A DNA stretch of 64,000 nt from Hypericum androsaemum (Eukaryota; Streptophyta; Magnoliopsida; Malpighiales; Hypericaceae): assembly GCA_963995505.1 (NCBI GenBank), contig OZ023181.1, positions 11,404,221 to 11,468,220 of the forward strand, in the 5' to 3' direction. The first letter of the stretch is position 1. The number at the start of each line of letters is the position of its first letter. Below the pieces are notes generated by a model. That model saw only the letters and a list, made by a program, of their open reading frames with translations. It searched no databases and was not told the origin of the DNA. Below, piece after piece: positions 50,918-60,873 of this stretch. The translations under genes and the position numbers were made by a program.

Positions 50918-50929
50918 GACATATATGTC
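50918..50929. other. 12-bp palindrome GACATATATGTC, HOR unit 4
   Basis: Same perfect palindrome and flanks, 1725 bp after the previous copy. It opens the second long-type unit, 3774 bp after the first one. Confidence 0.8.
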
Positions 50930-52903
50930 AAGAAAAGACAAGAAAAGGCAAGATAAGGCAAGAAAAGGCAAGCAAAGGCAAGAAAAGGAAAGATAAAGCA
51001 ATAAAAGGCAAGTAAAAGGAAAGAAAAGGAAAGAAAAGGAAAGAAAAGGCATGGGAAAGGCAAGAAAAGGTAAGGAAAAGGCTAGAAAAGTCAAGAAAAG
51101 GCAAGATAAGGCAAGAAAAGGCAAGGAAAAGGCAAGAATAGGCAAGGAAAATGCATGAAAAGTCAAGGAAAAGGAAAGAAAGGGAAAGAAATGGCAAAAA
51201 ATTTAAAGAAAGGGAAAGAAAAGGCAAGAAAAGGAAAAGGCAAGAAAAAGGCTAGTTAAGGCAAGAAAAGGTAAGACAAGGCAAGGAAAAGGCAAGGAAA
51301 AGGCAAGAAAAGGCAAGATAAGGCAAGAAAAAGCATGAAAAGGCAAGAAAAGGAAAGAAAGGGCAAGGAAAGGCAAGGAAAAGGCAAGAAAAGGTAAGAA
51401 AAGGCAAGGAAAAGGCAAGAAAAGGAAAGAAAGGAAAAGAAATGGCAAAAAAATTAAAGAAAGGGAAAGAAAAGGCAAGAAAAGGCAAGAAAAGGAAAAG
51501 GCAAGAAAAAGGCTAGTTAAGGCAAGAAAAGGTAAGACAAGGCAAGGAAAAGGCAAGAAAAGGCCAGATAAGGCAAGAAAAGGCATGAAAAGGCAAGAAA
51601 AGGAAAGAAAGGGCAAGGAAAGGCAAGGAAAAGGCAAGAAAAGGTAAGAAAAGGCAAGAAAATGCAATGTAAGGCCAGAAAAGGAAAGAAAAGGAAAGAT
51701 AAGGCAAGAAAAGGCAAGGTAAGCCAAGAAAAGGCAAGGTAAGCCAAGAAAAGGAAAGAAAAGGCAAGATAAGCCAAGAAAAGACAAGATAAGGCAAGAA
51801 AAGGAAAGGAAAAGGCAAGAAAAGGCAAGAGAAGGCATGGAAAAGCCATGAAAAGCCAAGAAAAGGAAAGATAAGGCAAGATAAGGCAAGAAAAGGCAAG
51901 ATAATGCAAGATAGGGCAAGAAACGGGGAGGAAAGGCAAGAAAATAAAAGAAAATGAAAATTGTGGGAAGAAAAGGAAAGAAAAGGCAAGGAAAAGCTGA
52001 AGAAATGGCAAGATAAGGAAAGTAAAGGCAAGGAAAAGGCATGAAATGGAGATAAAATGCAAGAAAAGGCTTGAAAAGGCAAGAAAATGCAAGATAAGGA
52101 ATGAAAGGACAAGAAAAGGCAAGAAAAGGCATGAAAGGGCAAGAAAAGGCAAGAAAAGACAAGATAAGTAAAGAAAAGGCAAGCAAAGGCAAGCAAATGC
52201 AAGAAAGAGGAAAGATAAGGTAAGAAAAGGCAAGGAAAAGGCAAGAAAAGGCAAAAAAAAAGGAAAGATAAGGCAAGAAAAGGAAAGAAAAGGTAAGAAA
52301 AAGGCAAGAAAAAGCATGATAAGGCAAGAAAAGGCAAGGAAAAGGCATAAAAAGACAAGAAAAGGAAAGAAAAGGCAAGAAAAGTCAAGAAAAGGAAAGA
52401 AAAGGTAAACAAAATAGAAAGATAAGGTAAGGAAAGGCAAGGAAAAGGAAGGAAAAGGTAGGAAAAGACATAAAAAGGCAAGAAAAGACATGAAAAGGTA
52501 AGAAAAGGAAAGATAAGGAAAGAGAAGGCAAGAAAAGGCTAGAAAAGGCAAGAAAAAGGCTAGATAAGGCAAGAAAAGGCAAGAAATTGTAAGAAAAGGC
52601 ATGGAAAAGGTATGAAAAAGTAAGAAAATGATAGATAAGGCAATAAAAGGCATGAAAAGGCAAGAAAAGGAAAGAAAGGGCAAGGAAGGGAAAGGAAAAG
52701 GCAAGAAAAGGCAAGGAAAAGGCAAGAAAAGGCAAGGAAAAGTGATGAAAAGGCAAGAAAAGGAAAGATAAGGCAAGATAACGCAAGATAGGGCAAGAAA
52801 AGGGACGAAAATGCAAGAAAATAAAAGAAAATGAAAGATGAGGGAAGAAAAGGCAAAAAAAATGCAAGAAAAGGAAAGATAAGGACAGAAAAGGCAAGAA
52901 AAG

Positions 52904-52915
52904 GACATATATGTC
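52904..52915. other. 12-bp palindrome GACATATATGTC, HOR unit 5
   Basis: Same perfect palindrome, 1986 bp after the previous copy. It opens a short-type unit with more private substitutions than unit 3. Confidence 0.8.
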
Positions 52916-54534
52916 AAGAAAAGACAAGAAAAGGAAAGAAAAGGCAAGAAAAGGCAAGTAAAGGCAAGAAAAGGAAAGATAATGCAATAAAAGGCAAGTA
53001 AAAGGAACGAAAAGGCAAGAAAAGGAAAGAAAAGGCAAGAAAAGGCATGGGAAAGGCAAGCAAAGGCAAGGAAAAGGCTAGATAAGTCAAGAAAAGGCAA
53101 GATAAGGCAAGAAAATGCAAGGAAAAGGCAAGAAAAGGCAAGGAAAATGCATGAAAAGTCAAGGAAATGGCAAGAAAAGGAAAGAAAGGGAAAGAAATGG
53201 CAAAAAAATTAAAGAAAGGGAAAGAAAAGGCAAGAAAAGGAAAGAAAAGGAAAAGGAAAGAAAAAGGCTAGTTAAGGCAAGAAAAGGTAAGACAAGGCAA
53301 GGAAAAGGTAAGGAAAAGGCAAGATAAGGCAAGAAAAGGCAACAAAAGGAAAGAAAGGGCAAGGAAAGGCAAGAAAAGGCAAGAAAAGGTAAGAAAAGGC
53401 AAGAAAATGCAATGTAAGGCAAGAAAAGGAAAGATAAGGCAAGAAAAGGCAAGGTAAGCCAAGAAAAGGAAAGAAAAGGCAAGATAAGCCAAGAAAAGGC
53501 AAGATAAGGCAAGAAAAGGAGAGGAAAAGGCAAGAAAAGGCAAGAGAATGCATGGAAAAGGCATGAAATGCCAATAAAAGGAAAGATAAGGCAAGATAAG
53601 GCGAGAGAAGGAAAGAAAAGGCAAGATAATGCAAGATAGGGCAAGAAACGGGGAGGAAAGGCAAGAAAATAAAAGAAAATGAAAATTGTGGGATGAAAAG
53701 GAAAGAAAAGGCAAGGAAAAGCTGAAGAAAAGGCAAGATAAGGAAAGTAAAGGCAAGGAAAAGGCATGAAATGAAAGAAAATGCAAGAAAAGGCTTGAAA
53801 AGGCAAGAAAATGCAAGATAAGGAATGAAAGGACAAGAAAAGGCAAGAAAAGGCATGAAAGGGCAAGAAAAGGCAAGAAAAGGCAAGATAAGTAAAGAAA
53901 AGGCAAGCAAAGGCAAGAAAAAGGAAAGATAAGGTAAGAAAAGGCAAGGAAAAGGCAAGAAAAGACAAAAAAAAGGAAAGATAAGGCAAGAAAAGGAAAG
54001 AAAAGGCAAGGAAAAGGCAAGAAAAAGCATGATAAGGCAAGGAAAAGGCATAAAAAGGTAAACAAAATAGAAAGATAAGGTAAGGAAAAGGCAAGGAAAA
54101 GGAAGGAAAAGGCAAGGAAAAGGTAGGAAAAGACATAAAAAGGTCAGAAAAGGAAAGAAAAGGAAAGATAAGGCAAGAAAAGGCAAGGTAAGGCTAGAAA
54201 AGGCAAGAAAAAGGCTAGATAAGGCAAGAAATTGTAAGAAAAGACATGGAAAAGGTATGAAAAAGCAAGAAAATGAGAGATAAGGCAATAAAAGGCATGA
54301 AAAGGCAAAAAAAGGAAAGAAAGGGCAAGGAAAGGAAAGGAAAAGGCAAGAAAAGGCAAGGAAAAGGCAAGGAAAAGTGATGAAAAGGCAAGAAAAGGAA
54401 AGATGGGGCAAGATAGGGCAAGAAAAGGGAAGGAAATGCCAGAAAATAAAAAATAAAAGATGAGGGAAGAAAAGGCAAGAAAAGGCAAAAAAAGGCAAGA
54501 AAAGGAAAGATAAGAAACGAAAAGGCAAGAAAAG

Positions 54535-54546
54535 GACATATATGTC
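54535..54546. other. 12-bp palindrome GACATATATGTC, last copy
   Basis: Same perfect palindrome, 1631 bp after the previous copy. The unit that it opens is truncated: its GAAAATTATG marker comes after only 294 bp (54829), against roughly 700-1110 bp in the complete units. Confidence 0.8.
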
Positions 54547-56680
54547 AAGAAAAGACAAGAAAAGGAAAGAAAAGGCAAGATAAGGCAAGAAAAGGCAAGC
54601 AAAGGCAAGAAAAGGAAAGATAAAGCAAGAAAAAGGAAAGAAAAGGCAAGGAAAAGGCTAGATAAGGCAAGAAAAGGAAAGGAAAAGGCAAGAAAAGGCA
54701 AGAGAAGGCATGGAAAAGGCATGAAAAGCCTAGAAAAGGAAAGATAAGGCAAGATAAGGCAAGGAAAGGCAAGTTAATGCAAGATAGGGCAAGAAACGGG
54801 GAGGAAAGGCAAGAAATTAAAAGAAAATGAAAATTATGCGAAGAAAAGGAAAGAAAAGGCAAGGAAAAGCTGAAGAAAAGGCAAGATAAGGAAAGTAAAG
54901 GCAAGAAAAAGGCATGAAATGGAAAGAAAATGCAAGAAAAGGCTTGAAAAGGCAAGAAAATGCAAGATAAGGAATGAAAGGACAAGAAAAGGCATGAAAG
55001 GGCAAGAAAAGGCAAGAAAAGGCAAGATAAGTAAAGAAAAGGCAAGCAAAGGAAAGATAAGGTAAGAAAAGGCAAGGAAAAGGCAAGAAAAGGCAAAAAA
55101 AAGGAAAGATAAGGCAAGAAAAGGAAAGAAAAGGCAACGAAAAGGCAAGAAAAAGCATGATAAGGCAAGAAAAGGCAAGGAAAAGTCATAAAAAGGCAAG
55201 AAAAAGAAAGAAAAGGCAAGAAAAGTCAAGAAAATGCAAGAAAAGGTAAACAAAATAGAAAGATAAGGTAAGGAAAAGGCAAGGAAAAGGAAGGAAAAGG
55301 CAAGGAAAAGGAAGGAAAAGACATAAAAGGGCAAGAAAAGGCATGAAAAGGTAAGAAAAGGAAAGAAAAGGAAAGATAAGGAAAGATAAGGCAAGAAAAG
55401 GCAAGGTAAGGCTAGAAAAGGCAAGAAAAAGGCTAGATATGGCAAGAAAAGGCAAGAAATTGTAAGAAAAGGCAAGAAAAGGAAAGAAATGGCAAGGAAA
55501 GGAAAGGAAAAGGCAAGAAAAGGCAAGGAAATGGCAAGAAAAGGCTAGGTATGGCAAGGAAAGGCAAGAAAGGGCAAGAAAAGACAAGAAAAGGGATGAT
55601 AAGTCAAGAAAAGGAAAGAAATGGAAAGAAATGGAAAGATACGGCAAGATAAGGCAAGGAAAAGGCAAGAAAAGGCAAGAAAAGGCATGAAAAGGAAAGA
55701 TAAGGCAAGATAAGGTAAAAAAAGGCAAGATAACGCAAGATAGGGCAAGAAAAGGGAAGGAAATGAAGAAAATAAAAGATGAGGGAAGAAAAGGCAAGAA
55801 AAGGAAAGAAAAGGCAAGGAAAAGGCAAGATAAGGAAAGAAAAGGCATGAAAAGGCAAGAAAAGGCAAGATAAGGGAAAAAAGGCAAGATAGGGAATGAA
55901 AGGGCATGAAAAGGCAAGAAAAAGCAAGATAAGTCAAGAAAAGGCAAGCAAAGGCAAGAAATTGCAAGATAAGGAAAGATAAGGCGAGAAAAGGCAAGGA
56001 AAAGGCATGAAAAGGAAAGAAAAGGCAAGAAAATGGAAGAAAAGGCAAGAAAAGGCAATAATAAAAGGCAAGAAAAGGCAAGATAAGGCATGAAAGGGCA
56101 TGAAAGCAGAAGAAAAGGTAAGATAAGTAAAGAAAAGGCAAGCAAAGGCAAGAAAAAGGCAAGATAAGGTAAGAAAAGGCAAGGAAAAGGCAAGAGAAGG
56201 CAAAAAAAAGGCAAGTTAAGGCAAGAAAAGGAAAGAAAAGGAAAGGAAAAGGCAAGAAAAAGCAAGAGAAGGCAAGAAAATGCAAGGAAAAGGCATGAAA
56301 AGGCAAGAAAAGGCAAGAAAAGGAAAGAAAAGGAAAGAAAAGACAAGAAAAGGTAAAAAAAAGGAAAGATAAGGTAAGAAAAGGCAAGGAAAAGGAAAGG
56401 AAAAGGCAGGAAAAGTCAAGGAAAAGGCAGGAAAAGACATAAAAAGGCAAGAAAAGGCATAAAAAGGTAAGAAAAGGAAAGAAAAGGAAAGATAAGGCAA
56501 GAAAAGGCAAGTTAAGGGAAGAAAAGTCAAGGAAAGGCAAGGAAAGGCAAGGAAAGGGCTAGATAAGGCAAGAAAAGGCAAGATAAGGCAAGAAAAGGCA
56601 AGGAAACGGTGAGAAATGGTAAGAAAAGGCAAGGAAAAGGCATGCAAAGGCAAGAAAAGGAAAGATAAGGCAATAAAAGG
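54535..56680 (-). repeat. Truncated HOR unit and bridging satellite
   Basis: The stretch begins as a sixth unit of the palindrome array but has a large internal deletion before 54829. It follows the family to about 55480, then passes into sequence like the 38-41 kb repeats (AATAATAAAAGG near 56048 resembles the word near 40892; AACGGTGAGAAATGG near 56585 resembles 41416). It is a mosaic of right-arm repeat types. Confidence 0.75.
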
Positions 56681-59600
56681 CATGAAAATTCCATAAAAGG
56701 AAAGAAAGCGCAAGGAAAGGAAAGGAAAAGGCAAAAAAAGGCAAGAAAAGGCAAGGAAAAGATAGGAAAAGGCAAGAAAAGGCAAGGAAAGGCAAGGAAA
56801 GGGAAAGAAAAGGCAAGTCAGGAAAGAAAAGGAAAGAAAAGGCAAGATACGGCAAGGAAAAGGCAAGAAAAGGCATGGAAAAGTCATGAAAAGGCAAGAA
56901 AAGAAAAGATAAGGCAAGATAACGCAAGATAGGGCAAGAAAAGGGATGGAAATGCAAGAAAATAAAAGAAAATGAAAGATGAGGGAAGAAAAGTCAAGAA
57001 AAGGCAAGATAAGGCAAAATAAGGAAAGAAAAGACATGAAAAGAACAGATATGTCAAGAAAAGGCAAGAAAAGGAAAGATAAGGCAAGAAAAGGCAAGCA
57101 AAGGTAAGAAAAGGAAAGTTAAGGCAAGAAAAGGAAAGATAATGCAAGAAAAGGCAAGGAAAAGGAAAGAAAAGGCAAGAAAAGGTATGGAAAAGGCATG
57201 AAAAGGCAAGAAAAGGAAAGTTAAGGCAAGAAAAGGCAAGAAAAGGAAAGAAAAGGCAAGGAAAAGGCAAGATAAGGAAAGAAAAGGCATGGAAAAGACA
57301 TGAAAAGGTAAGGAAAAGACTAGAAAAGGTAAGAAAAAGCAAGGAAAAGGCAAGAAAAGGTAAGATAAGGCAAGAAAATGCAAGGAAAAGGTACGAAAAG
57401 GCAAGAAAATAAAGGAAAGAAAAGTTAAGAAAAGGCAAGGAAAAGGCAAGATAAGGAAAAAAAAGGTAAGAAAAGGCAGGAAAAGGCAAGAAAAGGCATG
57501 AAAAGGCAAGAAAAGCCAAGATAAGGTAAGAAAAGGCAAGATAAGGAATGAAAGGGCAAGATCATGAATGAAAGGGCAAGATATGGCATGAAAAGGCAAG
57601 AAAAGGCAAGAAAAGGACAAATATGTCAAGAAAAGGCAAGATAAGGCAAGAAAAGGTAAGCAAAGGTAAGAAAAGGAAAGATAAGGCAAGAAAAGGCAAG
57701 TAAAAGGAAAGAAAAGACAAGGAAAAGACAAAGAAAAGACATGGAAAAGACAAGGAAAAGACAAGAAAAGGCAAGTAAAAGGAAAGAAAAGGCATGGAAA
57801 AGGAAATATAAGGCAAGATAAGCCAAGAAAAGGCAGGGAAAAGGCAAGATAAGGCAAGAAAAGGCAAGGAAAAGGAAAGAAAAGGCGAGATAGGGCAAGG
57901 AAAGGAAAGAATAGGCAAGGAAAAGGTAAGGAAAAGATAAGATAAGGCAAGATAAGGAAACAAAAGGCATGGAAAATGCATGAAAAGTCAAGAAAAAGGC
58001 AAGAAAAGGTAACAAAAGGCAAGCAAAAGACAAGAAATGACAAGATAAGGTAAGAAAAGGTAAGGAAAAGGCATGAAAAGGCAAGAAAAGAAAAGAAAAG
58101 GAAAGAAAAGGCAAGAAAAGGAAAGAAAAGGTAAGAAAAGGTAAGGAAAAGGAAAGAAAAGGAAAGGGAAAGGCAGGAAAAGGCAAGGAAAAGGTATAAA
58201 AAGGAAAGAAAAGGCATGAAAAGATAAGATAAGACAAGAAAAGGCAAGAAATTTAACGAAAAGGAAAGTAAAAGAAAGATAAGAAAAGAAAAGGCAAGTT
58301 AAGGCAGGAAAAGCCTAGATAAGGCAAGAAAAGGTAAGGAAAAGGCAAGGAAAGGTTAGAAAAGGCATGGAAAAGGCATGGAAAGGCAAGAAAAGGAATG
58401 ATAAGGGAAGAGAAGGCATGAGAAGGCAAGAAAAGGAAAGAAATGGCAAGGAAAGGCAAGAAAAAGGCAAGGAAAAGGCAAAGAAAAGGCAAGAAAAGGC
58501 AAGAAAAGGCAAGATAAGGCAAGAAAAGGTAAGAAAAGGTAAGAAAATGAAACAAAAGGAAAGTATGGCAAGAAAAGGAAAGTATGGCAAGAAAAGGCAG
58601 GGTAAGGCAAGAAAAGGAAAGAAAAGGTAAGATAAGGCCAGGAGAGGCAAGATAAGGCAAGAAAAGGCAAGGAAAATATAAGAAAAGGCATGGGAAAGGC
58701 ATAAAATGTCAAGAAGAGGAAAGTTAAGGCAGAAAAAGGCAAGATAACGCAAGATAGGGCAAGAAAAGGGAAGGAAAGGTAAGAAAATAAAAGAAAATGA
58801 AAAACAAGGGCAGAAAAGGGAAGAAAAGGAAAGAAAAAGCAAGGAAAAGGCAAGAAAAGGAAAGATAAGGAAAGAAAAGGCAAGAAAAGGCAAGGAAAAG
58901 GTGTGAAAAGGCAAGAAAAGGCATGAAAAGGCAAGAAAAGGCAAGATAAGGTAAGAAAAGGCAAGATAAGGAATGAAAGGGCAAGACAAGTCAAGAAAAG
59001 GCAAGAAAAGCCAAGCAAAGGCAAGAAAAGGAAAGATAAGGCAAGCAAATGCAGGCAAAGGGAAGAAATGGTAAGATAAGTCAAGAAAAGGCAAGGAATA
59101 GGCAAGAAAAAGGCAAGAAAAGGTAAGAAATATGCAAGAAAAGGAAAGAAAAGGCAAGGAAAGGCGTGGAAAAGGCATGAAAAGGGGTGGAAAAGGCAAG
59201 AAAAAGGCAAGATAAGGTAAGAAAAGGCAAGGAAAAGGCAAGAAAAGGCAAAAAAAAGGAAAGATAAAGCAAGGAAAGGAAAGGAAAATGCAAGAAATGG
59301 CATAAAAAGGAAAGAAAAGGCAAGAAAAGGTATGAAAAGGCAAGAAAATAATAAATAAGGAAGATAAGGCAAGGAAGGGCAAGGAAAAGACAAGAAAAGG
59401 CAAGAAAAGGTAAGAAAAGGCATGAAAATGTAAGAAAAGGCAAGGAAAAGGCCCGAAAAGGCAAGAAGAGGCAAGATAAGGCAAGAAAAGGCAAGGAAAA
59501 GACAAGAAAAGGCAAGAAAAGGAAAGAAAAGGCAAGAAAAGGCATGAAAAGGCTAGAAAAGGCAAGAAAAGGTAATATAAGGAAGAAAAGGCAAGGAAAA

Positions 59601-60873
59601 GGCACGAAAAGGCAAGAAAAGGAGAGAAAATGTAAGGAAAGGAAAGAAAAGGCGAGAAAAGGTAAGAAAAGGCAAGAAATGGAAAAAAAGGAAAGAAAAG
59701 GCAAAAAAAGGAAAGATAAAGCAAGAAAAGGCAAGGAAAAGGCAAGAAACGACATAAAAAGGCAAGAAAAGGCAAGTAAAGGCATGAAAAGGTAAGAAAA
59801 GGCAAGGAAAATGAAAAAAAAGGAAAGAATATGAAAGATAAGGTAAGGAAAGGCAAGGAAAAGATAAGAAAAGGCAAGAAAAGGAAAGAAAAGGCTTGAA
59901 AAGGCAAGATAAGGCAAGAAAAGGCAAGGAAAAGGCACGAAAAGAAAAGGCAAGAAAAGGCAAGAAAGGGTAAGAAAATGCGAGAAAAGGTAAGAAAAGG
60001 AAAGAAAAGGAAAGATAAGGCAAGATCAGGAAGGAAAAGGCAAGAAAAGGCAAGGAATAGGCCAGAAAAAGCAAGAAAAGGGGTGGAAAAGGCATGAAAA
60101 GGCAAGATAAAGTAAGAAAAGGCAAGGAAAAGGCAAGAAAAGGCAAAAAAAAAGGAAAGATAAAGCAAGAAAAGGATTGGAAAAGTGAAGAAATGGCATA
60201 AAAAGGCCAGAAAAGGCAAGTAAATGCATGAAAAGGTAAGAAAAGGCAAGGAAAAGGAAAGATAAGGCAAGATAAGGCAAGGAAATGCAAGGAAAAGATA
60301 AGAAAAGGAAAGAAAAGAAAAGAAAAGGCATGAAAAGGTAAGAAAAGACATGAAAAGGTAAGATAAGGCAAGAAAAGGCAAGGAAAAGGCACGAAAAGGC
60401 AAGAAAAGGAAAGAAAAGGCAAGAAAAGATAAGAAAAGGATAGAAAAGGTAAGAAAAGGAAAGAAAAGGCAAGAAAATTCAAGAAAAGGAAAGAAAAGGA
60501 AAGATAGGACAGGAAAAGGAAAGATCAGGCAGGAAAAAGCAAGGAATAGGCAAGAAAAGGCAAGAAAAGGAAAGAAAAGGCATGGAAAAGGCATGAAAAG
60601 GCAAGATAAGTCAAGAAAATGCAGGCAAAGGGAAGAAATGGCAAGATAAGTCAAGAAAAGGCAAGCAAAGGGAAGAAAAAAGGCACAAAAAGGCAAAAAA
60701 TGGAAAGTTAAGGCAAGATAAGGCAAGAAAAGGCAAGAAAAGGTAAGAAAATGCGAGAAAAGGTACGAAAAGGTACGAAAAGGAAAGAAAAGGAAAGACA
60801 AGGCAAGATAAGGCAAGAAAAGGCAAGATCGGGAAGAAAAAGGCAAGAAAAGGAAAGAAAAGGCAAGAAAAGG
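56681..60873 (-). repeat. 4.19-kb repeat, copy 1
   Basis: The copy is aligned to copy 2 by CATGAAAATTCC at 56681 and 60874, AAGCGCAAGG at about 56706 and 60899, and ATCATGAATG at 57561 and 61754, all 4193 bp apart. GAACAGAT at 57043 and 61246 is 4203 apart, and GGGGTGG at 59184 and 63429 is 4245 apart, so small indels accumulate. It contains a sub-run of AAAAGACAAGG units near 57712-57770, a doubled GGAAAGTATGGCAAGAAAA near 58557-58590, and rare AATAATAAATAAGG near 59346. Confidence 0.87.

Larger units (their letters stand above)
45486..54534 (-). repeat. Five-unit HOR array with alternating long and short units
   Basis: The perfect palindrome GACATATATGTC starts at 45486, 47144, 49193, 50918, 52904 and 54535. 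The unit lengths are 1658, 2049, 1725, 1986 and 1631 bp. GAAAATT(A/G)TGGG follows in each unit (46188, 48257, 49981, 51956, 53681). Units 2 and 4 are long because they carry two copies of a roughly 225-250-bp segment marked by GGCAAAAAAATTAAAG (47451/47676 and 51195/51446). Units 3 and 5 have it once (49470, 53211), and unit 1 lacks it. Units 2+3 and 4+5 therefore form a dimer of about 3.77 and 3.62 kb. Confidence 0.85.
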
